This document shows, one piece after another, positions 49,853 to 59,587 of a stretch of 64,000 nt of DNA. Source of the stretch: Akkermansiaceae bacterium (GTDB lineage Bacteria > Verrucomicrobiota > Verrucomicrobiia > Verrucomicrobiales > Akkermansiaceae); NCBI GenBank assembly GCA_029866215.1, contig JARWZU010000003.1, positions 40,724-104,723 on the forward strand, written 5' to 3'. The translations under genes and the position numbers were made by a program. The notes beneath the pieces are model-generated. The model had not been told where the DNA came from, searched no databases, and saw nothing but the letters and a program-made list of their open reading frames with translations. Each line of letters begins with the position of its first letter. The first letter of the stretch is position 1.

Positions 49853-50814
49853 TTTCAAACGCTGCAAAAATTTTAGTCACGGGTGGTGCAGGTTTCATTG
49901 GATCCCATCTTTGTGAAGCCTTGCTCGCCGAGGGCGCGGAAATCACCATCATTGATGATTTTAGCGACTACTATGATCCTCGTATAAAAGAGGCAAATAT
50001 TGCAGGTTTTCGCCACAGGATTACCGTTGTAAAAGGCGACATTCGTGATAAGGCCCTCGTCGATTCGTTGTTCGCATCGACAAAATTTGATAAAATCTTT
50101 CACCTAGCAGCACGTGCGGGTGTGCGGCCATCCATTGCGGATCCGCAGTTGTATGTGAGTACGAATGTCGATGGCACCCTTAATTTGTTAGAAGGTTGCC
50201 GAACAACTGGAGTGAAGCATTTTGTCTTCGCTTCATCGTCATCCGTTTATGGAGTGAACAAAAAGGTTCCCTTTGCGGAGGATGACCCGATTCAACGCAC
50301 GATTTCTCCCTACGCAGCAACAAAGCTCATGGGCGAGCAGCTCTGCTCGAATTACTCACATCTTCATGGCATCCGCTGTGTCTGCTTACGCTTTTTCACT
50401 GTTTATGGGCCGCGTCAACGCCCGGACCTTGCGATTTCCAAGTTCACCCATCAAATCATGGCAGACAAGCCCATCGACCAATACGGGGATGGCAGTACCG
50501 CCCGCGATTACACTTTTGTCGAAGACATCGTCAGCGGCGTCATGGCTGCCGGCCGCTACACGGCGTCGGATTTCGAAATCATCAACCTTGGAGGCTCTGC
50601 AGCAAACACACTTTCCCAACTGATTTCAAGCATTGAAGGAATTCTCGAAAAAAAGGCGACCATCAATTACCTTCCCGATCAGCCTGGCGATGTTCCACTC
50701 ACGTTTGCAGAGGTAGGCAAGGCCCATCGCCTTCTTGGTTATTCACCTAGCACTCCGTTGATGCAAGGCTTACGCCGCTATGTCGATTGGGTGAACCATT
50801 ACCTGATCCGTTAG
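49849..50814 (+). CDS. NAD-dependent epimerase (UDP-glucuronate 4-epimerase-like)
   Basis: 321 aa; [37 protein letters not shown]. Confidence 0.92.
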   Translation: MISNAAKILVTGGAGFIGSHLCEALLAEGAEITIIDDFSDYYDPRIKEANIAGFRHRITVVKGDIRDKALVDSLFASTKFDKIFHLAARAGVRPSIADPQLYVSTNVDGTLNLLEGCRTTGVKHFVFASSSSVYGVNKKVPFAEDDPIQRTISPYAATKLMGEQLCSNYSHLHGIRCVCLRFFTVYGPRQRPDLAISKFTHQIMADKPIDQYGDGSTARDYTFVEDIVSGVMAAGRYTASDFEIINLGGSAANTLSQLISSIEGILEKKATINYLPDQPGDVPLTFAEVGKAHRLLGYSPSTPLMQGLRRYVDWVNHYLIR

Positions 50815-50823
50815 TTCATTCTC

Positions 50824-52710
50824 ATGTCTAAAATCAGCCTAGGAGTTTTCTCTAATTTATCTTCCCGAGGACTCATTAAAAGGGTTCTGAAGGAGAATTT
50901 TCGTAATTATTTGGGTCCTTATCTCACCGCCTTCCTTCTGATGGGATGTGGTGCTGCTGCAACCGGCGCAACCGTTTTCCTGATGAAGAATATCACCGCT
51001 GTGGTATTTGGTGCGCCGGTATCGACACCACTTGCAGTACAAGCCAACACCTCAGCCGCGTCTTTTACGGAAAAACTTTCCCACCTCAGTGCATGGCTCA
51101 TGGACTGGATGTTAACCTCGTCAGGTAATCCAGGATTGTTAAGACTTTTCAATGTTGCGATCGCAATCATCATCGTTTTTCTAATCAAAGGCCTAGCTGA
51201 CTACGGCTCCACGGTGATCCTTTCGAAAATTGGAAACAACATCGTTGCGAGGCAGCAGTTGAGAATTGGCGACCACATGCTCAAGCAGTCGCTGGCGTTC
51301 TTTGTTCGTTATCCTTCGAGCGATCTGATCACGCGCGTCTCTCAAGCAGCGAACTCTGCTAGAATAGTGATGAATTTGCTCATGACGCGGGTGCAGGATG
51401 TCCTCACCGCGGCTGCATTGCTTTTTGCGATGTTTAAATTGGATTGGCGGCTCTCTTGCATCGCGCTTTGCATCATGATGCCGGTGGTCTTGCTCCTCGG
51501 TAACATCATCAAGCGCATCCGAAAAGTCGCCACCTCGCAAATGCTTGGCGCTATTCACGTAATCTCTGCGACACAAGAATCCATCGTCGGCAATAAACTG
51601 ATCAAAACCTACAATCTTGAAGATCGGATGCATCGGCGATTTGATGATTCGATTGGCGGTGTTGAAAAGCTATCGAATAAAATGGCAAAGGTTTCTGCCC
51701 GTACCAGCCCGTTGATGGAGTTCATGGGAGGGATCGCCGTTGCCAGTTTGGTTTTCTACGGTGGTTACCGTAATATTGTCGAAGGCCAGCCTGCGGACTC
51801 ACTGATTGCATTTCTAACCGCACTGTTGCTGGCCTACGAGCCGATCAAGCGCATCGCTAAAATGAATGTTGCGCTTGAATCTTCACTCATGGGTGTACAA
51901 ATGCTCTACGAAGTCCTAGACACCGATTGCTCGATTCCAGATGTGCCAAACGCCAAGCCGCTTGAAGTTAGAACTGGAGCCATTCAGCTTGATGATATCA
52001 CGTTTGCCTATCGCCCAGGTCATCCGGTGGTTCGTAATGTTTCTCTTCACTGCCCAGGCGGCCAAGTCACCGCACTCGTTGGCCCCTCGGGTAGTGGAAA
52101 ATCCACCATCCTCAGTCTCATCGAGCGATTTTACCAGATTGAGCAAGGGTCGATCATGATCGATGGACAAGACATTTCGAAGGTGACGACGCCATCTCTT
52201 CGGGACCAAATGTCGTTAGTGAGTCAAGATACCTTTCTATTTTCCGATACACTTCGAAATAACATCCTCTTTGCTCGACCCGACGCCACTCAGGAGGAAA
52301 TCGAAGCCGCCGCCCGTGCAGCCTTTGCCCACGATTTCATCCTTGAACAGCCTCAAGGATATGACACTCAGGTGGGTGAGAATGGTGGCAGCCTTTCGGG
52401 TGGCCAAAGGCAGCGCATCTCGATTGCGCGTGCCTTTTTGAAAAACGCGCCCATCCTCCTGCTAGACGAGGCCACCTCCGCGTTGGATAGCGAATCAGAG
52501 CACCAAATCCAAGCTGCCTTCGACCGACTCATGGAGGGCCGAACCACGATCGTCATCGCCCACCGCTTTTCCACGATTCGCAATGCGGGCACAATCCACG
52601 TCATGCAGGATGGCCAATGCGTTGCAAGCGGTACCCACCAAGAGCTCAACAGTGATACCGACAGCCTTTATGCCCATCTTTATCGACTGCAGTATCGAGA
52701 GAACGATTGA
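50824..52710 (+). CDS. MsbA-like ABC transporter (fused TMD-NBD)
   Basis: 628 aa; Walker A GPSGSGKST, signature LSGGQRQRISIARAFL, ILLLDEATSALD. Confidence 0.93.
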   Translation: MSKISLGVFSNLSSRGLIKRVLKENFRNYLGPYLTAFLLMGCGAAATGATVFLMKNITAVVFGAPVSTPLAVQANTSAASFTEKLSHLSAWLMDWMLTSSGNPGLLRLFNVAIAIIIVFLIKGLADYGSTVILSKIGNNIVARQQLRIGDHMLKQSLAFFVRYPSSDLITRVSQAANSARIVMNLLMTRVQDVLTAAALLFAMFKLDWRLSCIALCIMMPVVLLLGNIIKRIRKVATSQMLGAIHVISATQESIVGNKLIKTYNLEDRMHRRFDDSIGGVEKLSNKMAKVSARTSPLMEFMGGIAVASLVFYGGYRNIVEGQPADSLIAFLTALLLAYEPIKRIAKMNVALESSLMGVQMLYEVLDTDCSIPDVPNAKPLEVRTGAIQLDDITFAYRPGHPVVRNVSLHCPGGQVTALVGPSGSGKSTILSLIERFYQIEQGSIMIDGQDISKVTTPSLRDQMSLVSQDTFLFSDTLRNNILFARPDATQEEIEAAARAAFAHDFILEQPQGYDTQVGENGGSLSGGQRQRISIARAFLKNAPILLLDEATSALDSESEHQIQAAFDRLMEGRTTIVIAHRFSTIRNAGTIHVMQDGQCVASGTHQELNSDTDSLYAHLYRLQYREND

Positions 52711-52800
52711 TCTTGACGATTTCAACTTTTGAAAATCTTATAAACTAAGTTTGATTAATTAATCGTGTTTTAAGCAACCCCCCTTCAAAATTCCCTACTG

Positions 52801-53910
52801 ATGAAAATTCTTGTTACAGGTGGTGCCGGTTTTATCGGTTCCAATCTCGTCCACCAAATTCTTGATGAGACCTCGCATCACGTCGTTAATCTCGACAAAC
52901 TCACGTACGCCGGAAATCTCTCGTCGCTGAAGGGCTACGAAACCCACGAGCGTTATCACTTTGTCCAGACCGACCTCTGTGATGCTTCGGCACTTACGAG
53001 TATTTTTGCGCAGCACCGACCAGACGCGGTGATGCATCTTGCGGCGGAGAGCCATGTCGATCGCTCGATCGATGGGCCCGGCGAGTTCATTCAAACGAAT
53101 ATTCTCGGGACTTACCACCTATTGCAGGCGGCGAAGAATCATTGGAATTCCAGAATCTCTGAGGACGGAGTCTCAGAAAATCCGTCCTCCGCCCTCCGAA
53201 AATCCGCCTTCAGATTTCTCCACGTTTCGACGGATGAAGTCTATGGCTCCTTGGGACCGGATGACTCAGGATTTTCTGAAACAACACCGTACTCGCCGCA
53301 TTCACCGTATTCCGCCAGTAAAGCCTCATCCGATCACCTCGCCCGTGCTTGGCACGATACTTACGGCCTTCCGGTCCTAGTCACTAACTGCTCGAACAAC
53401 TATGGGCCCTATCAGTTCCCAGAAAAACTGATTCCCGTGGTGATTCTGAAGTGCCTCCGTGGTGAGCCCATCCCAGTTTATGGGAAAGGCGAAAACATAC
53501 GTGACTGGCTCTATGTCGGCGATCACTGCTCAGCTCTCCGAACCGTGTTAGAAAAAGGAACTCCCGGAGAAACTTATAACATCGGTGGTAACAACGAGAT
53601 GAAGAACATCGACTTGGTCCAAGTGCTTTGCCGCATCCTTGACGAGTGCGTCGAAAGCGGAAGGCTAGGTGCTGAAACGAGAACAGGGACCAGCTTCGCA
53701 GATCAGATCACCTACGTCGCCGACCGGCCCGGTCACGACCTCCGGTACGCCATCGATCCAACCAAAATCCGTTCCGACCTCGGCTGGGAACCGAAAGAAA
53801 CCTTCGAAACAGGTTTTCGAAAAACGGTCGAGTGGTATCTGGATCACCAGGAATGGTGGCAACAGATTCTCGATGGCAGCTATCAGTTGCAACGCTTGGG
53901 GAGTGCGTGA
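52801..53910 (+). CDS. rfbB: dTDP-glucose 4,6-dehydratase
   Basis: 369 aa; [45 protein letters not shown]. Confidence 0.96.
   Translation: MKILVTGGAGFIGSNLVHQILDETSHHVVNLDKLTYAGNLSSLKGYETHERYHFVQTDLCDASALTSIFAQHRPDAVMHLAAESHVDRSIDGPGEFIQTNILGTYHLLQAAKNHWNSRISEDGVSENPSSALRKSAFRFLHVSTDEVYGSLGPDDSGFSETTPYSPHSPYSASKASSDHLARAWHDTYGLPVLVTNCSNNYGPYQFPEKLIPVVILKCLRGEPIPVYGKGENIRDWLYVGDHCSALRTVLEKGTPGETYNIGGNNEMKNIDLVQVLCRILDECVESGRLGAETRTGTSFADQITYVADRPGHDLRYAIDPTKIRSDLGWEPKETFETGFRKTVEWYLDHQEWWQQILDGSYQLQRLGSA
53161..53189. repeat. Palindromic (hairpin-forming) insert-like segment inside rfbB
   Basis: GAGGACGGA-gtctcagaaaa-TCCGTCCTC, perfect 9-bp arms, 11-nt loop. Confidence 0.75.
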
Positions 53911-53957
53911 ATTTCGGAGTTTCGGAAAACAGAGTTTCAGACCGATTTCAGTAATAT

Positions 53958-54329
53958 ATGAAAATTGACTCGTGGAGAGACCTTGACGCCTACGAGAATG
54001 CGTTTGAATTGCAGCAGGCTATATTCGAGCTGTCAAAGACGTGGCCAAAGAGTGAAACCTACTCTTTGACTGACCAAATCCGCCGATCATCGAGATCTAT
54101 CGGATCTAATATTGCCGAGGCATGGGCCAAGCGCCGCTACCCAGCCCACTTCGTTTCGAAGCTCACCGACTCCGATGGCGAACTTCAAGAAACTCTCCAC
54201 TGGTTGTCATCCGCAGGGGCGTGTGGCTATACCGACCTCGACGCCTCAGCCACCTTGCTAGCCAAAGCCGAAACGGTTGGCCGACAAATCGGAAGCATGA
54301 TCAACAAACATGAGAGCTTCTGCTTCTAG
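53958..54329 (+). CDS. Four-helix bundle protein (S23 / 23S rRNA intervening-sequence-type)
   Basis: 123 aa; YENAFELQQAIFELSKTWPKSETYSLTDQIRRSSRSIGSNIAEAWAKRRY. Confidence 0.92.
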   Translation: MKIDSWRDLDAYENAFELQQAIFELSKTWPKSETYSLTDQIRRSSRSIGSNIAEAWAKRRYPAHFVSKLTDSDGELQETLHWLSSAGACGYTDLDASATLLAKAETVGRQIGSMINKHESFCF

Positions 54330-54383
54330 CATCGTCATCCGAATTTCTGAAACTCCGACCACCGAAACACCGACCTCATTCCT

Positions 54384-55274
54384 ATGAAAGGCCTCATCCT
54401 CGCCGGCGGCGCTGGCTCCCGTCTCTATCCACTGACACTCGTTGCCAGCAAGCAACTCCAGCCGGTTTATGACAAGCCGATGATTTATCATCCGCTCACC
54501 ACACTCATTGAGGGTGGGGTTCGTGAAATCTGCTTGATCTCGACACCGCATGATTTGCCGCGTTTTAAGCAGCTGCTCGGAGACGGATCGCGCATGGGGA
54601 TCTCCATCGAGTACCGCGAACAGGCAAAACCCGAGGGCATCGCCCAAGCATTTCTAATCGCTGAGTCGTTCATCGGCAACGACGCCGTGGCGCTGATCCT
54701 CGGCGACAACATTTTTTACGGCAACAATGGCTTTGGTGAGGCATTCGCGGAATTCACCTCGGGGGCCACCATTTTTGGTTATCATGTCCATGACCCCGAA
54801 CGCTACGGCGTCGTCGAATTCGACGCAGACGGCAAGGCCATCTCCATTGAAGAAAAGCCAAAGGAGCCAAAAAGTAATTATGCCGTGCCAGGATTATATA
54901 TTTACGACAACGACGTCCTCGAAATTACTAAAAACACCAAGCCCTCGGCACGTGGCGAGCTGGAAATCACTGCGGTAAACGTCGAATACCTCATGAGAGG
55001 CACGCTACATGTGGAAAAACTTAGTCGCGGCTTCGCTTGGCTTGATGCCGGCACCAGCACGTCACTTCACGAGGCCAGCGCTTACGTCCAAACCATCGAA
55101 TCCCGCACAGGGATCAAAATTGGTTGCCCCGAGGAGGCTGCATTCCGAAATGGCTTCCTAAGCATCTCACAACTCGCCGCCATCTCCGCCGCCATGCCTA
55201 ACTGCGAATACCGTGCGTATCTTGAGAACGTAGTCCAAGAGAGCCGCCGCATCGAAAATTCCAAATCTAGATAA
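54384..55274 (+). CDS. rfbA: Glucose-1-phosphate thymidylyltransferase
   Basis: 296 aa; KGLILAGGAGSRLYPLTLVASKQLQPVYDKPMIYHPLTTL. Confidence 0.97.
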   Translation: MKGLILAGGAGSRLYPLTLVASKQLQPVYDKPMIYHPLTTLIEGGVREICLISTPHDLPRFKQLLGDGSRMGISIEYREQAKPEGIAQAFLIAESFIGNDAVALILGDNIFYGNNGFGEAFAEFTSGATIFGYHVHDPERYGVVEFDADGKAISIEEKPKEPKSNYAVPGLYIYDNDVLEITKNTKPSARGELEITAVNVEYLMRGTLHVEKLSRGFAWLDAGTSTSLHEASAYVQTIESRTGIKIGCPEEAAFRNGFLSISQLAAISAAMPNCEYRAYLENVVQESRRIENSKSR

Positions 55275-55449
55275 AATCGTAAACCGCAGATAACACCGAT
55301 GAACGTGCGAATTAAAAGCTTGGTGATGAACATGGTACAACACAGATAACGAGCTCCGTAATTTACACGAATCCCTGACAGTCTAAGTCATGCCAAAGTT
55401 CTCCTCTCCCATTTCAGCTTTCTAATTTCCAAATTTCAGCTTTACCACC

Positions 55450-56394
55450 ATGATCCTCCTCCTCGGCGCCACCGGCTACATCGGCCAAGCATTTCAAACG
55501 GAACTCACTTGCCGTGGCGAGCGCTTTGTGGCGCTTTCTCGCTCGCAGGTTGATTATACGAAATTCCAGTCGCTCTACGACTACCTCAAGTCAAGCAGAC
55601 CCAGCTTCATCATCAATGCAGCCGGCTACACGGGAAAGCCAAATGTTGATGCCTGTGAGTCGGCAAAAGCCGATACGCTGCAGGGTAATACTTTGTTCCC
55701 TCAAGTACTGGCCAACGCATGCGCTGCCCTCGAGATCCCCTGGGGCCACGTTTCCTCGGGCTGCATCTTTGCCGGTGCTTGGATTGATTATGGAAATGGC
55801 TGGGTCGTCGAGAAGGACATGACGAAACCTGAATTCCGCGCCATCGCCAAAGACTCTCCCGAGAAAATTCGCGGCTTCGATGAAACGATGACTCCAAACT
55901 TTTCCTTCCGCGATGAACCCTGCAGCTTTTACAGCGGCACCAAAGCCCTCGGCGAGGAGGCGATTCAAGATGTCGGCCACAGCTACATCTGGCGCTTACG
56001 AATTCCCTTTGATGAATTCGACAACCCGCGCAACTACCTCACCAAGATCCAACGCTACGCCAAGGTCTATAACAACTTCAACTCACTCTCTCACCGTGGC
56101 GATTTCGTCAATGCGTGCCTCGATAGCTGGTTCCAGAAAGTACCCTTTGGTACCTATAATGTGACCAACCCGGGTTATGTCTCAACCGCCGAAGTTCTGG
56201 AAATGATAATGGAAACCCTCAAGCCCGAGCGCGAATTCGAGTTCTGGAAGAGTGATGTGGAGTTTTATACGACAGGAGCTGTCGCTGCGCGTTCAAATTG
56301 TATCATGGATAGCTCCAAATTGCTTAAAGCCGGAATCCAAATGCCAATCGTTCATCATTCGCTTAAAACGGCTTTGAGTAAGTGGATTCTTTAA
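55450..56394 (+). CDS. RmlD-like sugar-nucleotide reductase/epimerase
   Basis: 314 aa; ILLLGATGYIGQAF; INAAGYTGKPNVDACE; YSGTKALGEE. Confidence 0.85.
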   Translation: MILLLGATGYIGQAFQTELTCRGERFVALSRSQVDYTKFQSLYDYLKSSRPSFIINAAGYTGKPNVDACESAKADTLQGNTLFPQVLANACAALEIPWGHVSSGCIFAGAWIDYGNGWVVEKDMTKPEFRAIAKDSPEKIRGFDETMTPNFSFRDEPCSFYSGTKALGEEAIQDVGHSYIWRLRIPFDEFDNPRNYLTKIQRYAKVYNNFNSLSHRGDFVNACLDSWFQKVPFGTYNVTNPGYVSTAEVLEMIMETLKPEREFEFWKSDVEFYTTGAVAARSNCIMDSSKLLKAGIQMPIVHHSLKTALSKWIL

Positions 56395-56488
56395 ATATAG
56401 AACGATGCTTTTTGGCTCAACTGAGGCTTCAAAATTCACGCCAGACTATATTCCGATTAATATTATTATTATTGATAATAATACTTGA

Positions 56489-59400
56489 ATGATAAATAAA
56501 ACACATACAACGATAAGCCTTGTAGTCAATACGCTCAATGAAGAAATGTATTTGGACGATTGTCTGAAGTCATGCTCATGGGTAGATGAAATAATCGTGG
56601 TGGACATGCACAGTACCGACACCACCCGAGAGATTGCTCTAGCAGCAGGAGCAAAAGTGATTTTGACGGAGCCATGTGGGTACGTAGAACCTGCCCGTAA
56701 CTTCGCCCTGTCACAAGCAAATTGCGATTGGATTATTCTATTAGATGCTGATGAGCGAATCATTGGTAGCCGCGATAACATTATAGCGTTGATTGAGGCT
56801 GCCGGAGATGGTGTTGCCGCAATACAAATTAAACGAGTAAATCACCTTGGTCGTTGGACAATAATCGATTCCGGATGGGGAGATGATTACCAGGTAAGAA
56901 TACTTAAGAATAAACATGTCATATGGAGGGATAGAATCCATTCGCGGCCTGAACTATTGGGTACTTTATTTACAGCCACCTCAGCAGCAGGGGTATATAT
57001 TAATCACTTTAATTTTCCGGACTTGGCTGGTTTTTCAAAGAAATTAATTCATTATGCAAGTAAAGAACCTTCTTCTACTGAAAACGAATGGCCTGTAATC
57101 ATTGAGGAACTCAATAATGAGTTTCGTCTGCGCTATACACCCGAGGCAGATGGGTCACTAAGTTTTGTGCTCGCGCTTCAACTCGTTTTATATAAGCTAA
57201 TGGTTCATGCCTACAGTTGGGAGCGGACTGGTAAAATGCCGCTATCCCCCCCCGCTTCAGGATCTTTTGATAATTTATTTAGTGACCACGATGCAGAGGT
57301 TTCGAGGCTGATGCAGACTGTTGTGGATAGGGAGGAGCAGATCGCAAAGCTGACTCGCCACGTCTCAACCAAACATGATGAAGTCAGAATTCTGACCGAG
57401 ATTATACAGTCTGCCGAAGAGTGGCAAAGAAGATCGTTGTTCAAGAGAATGTTCCACAAGTGGAGACCACCTCATCTACCTAGTGGGAAGGTCCATCTTT
57501 TCAAACGCCTCGAAAGAAGCTTACGTAAAAGACGTAATAAATTGTTAGGTCGATCTACACCGTCATTCGCACAACCGGCAAAGACGAATGGGAATGCGCT
57601 GCGGATTGCCAACGAAATTCAGATTTTTTCATCAAACAAACCAAAGGTTTCGATCATCATTCCAATATATGGACAACTTGCTTATACTCTACACTGTTTG
57701 AAATCGATCGCTGAACATCCCCCGAAGGTCGAATATGAGGTGATCGTGGTGAATGATTGTTCACCTGACTCTTCCAAGTCGATTCTTGAGCATGTTAAAG
57801 GAATTCAGTTGATCAATAATGTAGAGAACCTCGGGTTCATTCGCTCGTCCAATGCTGGCGTCAAGGCTGCAAAGGGAGAATACCTCTACTTCCTCAATAA
57901 CGACACGCAAGTTACCCCGGGCTGGCTCGATGAATTATTACTTACATTCCAGCGGTTTCCCGGCACAGGTCTTGCGGGCTCTAAACTCGTCTATCCCGAC
58001 GGAACCCTCCAAGAAGCGGGTGGAATTATTTGGCAAGATGGAAGCGCTTGGAATTTCGGATGCAACCAAGACCCCAAGTTGCCACTTTACAATTATGCCC
58101 GAGAGGTGGATTACTGTTCCGGGGCTTCGATTATGGTTCCGAAGGAGTTGTTTAACGAGCTTGGTGGCTTCGATGAACACTATTTACCTGCCTACTGCGA
58201 AGACTCCGATCTCGCGCTCAAAATCAGGGACAGAGGGCTGCGCGTAATCTACCAACCTATGTCCGAGGTGATCCACTTTGAGGGTGTCAGCAACGGGACG
58301 GACACCTCGACCGGTGTCAAAGCCTACCAGGTTCAGAACATGAAAAAGGTCTACGAGCGATGGAAGGATCGCCTCGCATACCATCAGCCTAATGCCGTCA
58401 ATGTTGACAACGCAAAAGATCGGATGGCCGCTCGGCGGGTTCTCTTTCTAGACCAATGCACCCCCACGCCAGATAGGGATTCCGGCTCTGTTGATGCTTT
58501 TAATACAATGATATTAATGCGGGACATGGGATTCCAGGTTACTTTCATTCCCGTAAGTAATTTCCATCAAGATCGGAAGTACACCACGGCAATCCAAGCA
58601 CACGGGATAGAGGCCCTCTACAAGCCCTATGTGGCCAGTGTTGATCAGCACCTCTCGGAACACGGACAACGTTATGATCTGATTCTCGCTTGTCGTTACA
58701 ATACCCTAGAGCCGCACTACCCGTCGTTGCGCAAGTATTGCCCAAATGCCAAAATTATCTTTCACACGGTGGACCTTCACTTTCTACGAATGCAGCGGGA
58801 GGCAGACTTAAAAAATCAGCAGAAATTACATGATGCGGCAAAAGGGGTTGAGGCGATCGAACTCAAGTTGATCGACCAATGTGAGCTCACCACGGTGGTG
58901 AGCCTCGTAGAACAAGAGGTTCTCGCGCAGATGAACCGTAGCCGGAAGGTCAGAGTTATGCCCTATTCGCGCAATGTCCGCGGCACCCGATGTGGATTCA
59001 AGGATCGCAAAAACCTGATTTTTGTCGGCGGCTTCCAGCACCTCCCAAATATCGATGCGGTTGAGTATTTCGTGGCCGACATCATGCCGTTGCTTCGCGA
59101 AAAACTGCATGGGGTTGTCTTTAATGTCGTCGGCAGCAAGGTTCCGCAGGCGATCTCCGATCTTCAATGCGAGGATGTCGTCATCCATGGTTTCGTCGAG
59201 GACCTCGATTCCCTGCTCGACCAAATGCGTGTATCGATTGCGCCGTTGCGCTACGGGGCCGGCATTAAGGGCAAGATTGGCAGTGCCATGACCGTGGGAC
59301 TGCCCGTGGTTGCCACTACCATGGCTGCCGAAGGAATGGCCCTCACCCCGCGTGAAAACATTCTTGTCGCAGACAAGCCGGAAGCCATAGCCGAAGCCAT

Positions 59401-59587
59401 AGCCGAGCTTTACCAGAATGAAGGTCTCTGGAACCAGATCAGTACCAATGGCCTTGCCTTCGCGGAGAAGGCGTGGGGAGCAGCCGCTGCGTGGCGGGTA
59501 CTTCACGAGATACTTGGAGAATTAGAGTTAGTTATGCCGGAGTCAAATCATCTCTCAGCACTTTATAATGCTAATGAAAAAAATTAA
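56489..59587 (+). CDS. Giant three-domain glycosyltransferase (GT2 + GT2 + GT4-like)
   Basis: 1032 aa; TTISLVVNTLNEEMYLDDCLKSCSWVDEIIVVDMHSTD; VSIIIPIYGQLAYTLHCLKSIAEH...FLNNDTQVTPGW; C-terminal GFVEDLDSLLDQMRVSIAPLRYGAGIKGKIGSAMTVGLPVVAT. Confidence 0.92.
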   Translation: MINKTHTTISLVVNTLNEEMYLDDCLKSCSWVDEIIVVDMHSTDTTREIALAAGAKVILTEPCGYVEPARNFALSQANCDWIILLDADERIIGSRDNIIALIEAAGDGVAAIQIKRVNHLGRWTIIDSGWGDDYQVRILKNKHVIWRDRIHSRPELLGTLFTATSAAGVYINHFNFPDLAGFSKKLIHYASKEPSSTENEWPVIIEELNNEFRLRYTPEADGSLSFVLALQLVLYKLMVHAYSWERTGKMPLSPPASGSFDNLFSDHDAEVSRLMQTVVDREEQIAKLTRHVSTKHDEVRILTEIIQSAEEWQRRSLFKRMFHKWRPPHLPSGKVHLFKRLERSLRKRRNKLLGRSTPSFAQPAKTNGNALRIANEIQIFSSNKPKVSIIIPIYGQLAYTLHCLKSIAEHPPKVEYEVIVVNDCSPDSSKSILEHVKGIQLINNVENLGFIRSSNAGVKAAKGEYLYFLNNDTQVTPGWLDELLLTFQRFPGTGLAGSKLVYPDGTLQEAGGIIWQDGSAWNFGCNQDPKLPLYNYAREVDYCSGASIMVPKELFNELGGFDEHYLPAYCEDSDLALKIRDRGLRVIYQPMSEVIHFEGVSNGTDTSTGVKAYQVQNMKKVYERWKDRLAYHQPNAVNVDNAKDRMAARRVLFLDQCTPTPDRDSGSVDAFNTMILMRDMGFQVTFIPVSNFHQDRKYTTAIQAHGIEALYKPYVASVDQHLSEHGQRYDLILACRYNTLEPHYPSLRKYCPNAKIIFHTVDLHFLRMQREADLKNQQKLHDAAKGVEAIELKLIDQCELTTVVSLVEQEVLAQMNRSRKVRVMPYSRNVRGTRCGFKDRKNLIFVGGFQHLPNIDAVEYFVADIMPLLREKLHGVVFNVVGSKVPQAISDLQCEDVVIHGFVEDLDSLLDQMRVSIAPLRYGAGIKGKIGSAMTVGLPVVATTMAAEGMALTPRENILVADKPEAIAEAIAELYQNEGLWNQISTNGLAFAEKAWGAAAAWRVLHEILGELELVMPESNHLSALYNANEKN

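Noticed and set aside
53958-54329. Four-helix protein as Avd of a diversity-generating retroelement
   Set aside because: No reverse transcriptase or template/variable repeat pair in the window; better fit to S23-type proteins.
57446-57462. TGTTCCACAAGTGGAGA in the giant glycosyltransferase as a third parS
   Set aside because: Only the left half-site matches and spacing is off; parS requires both halves.
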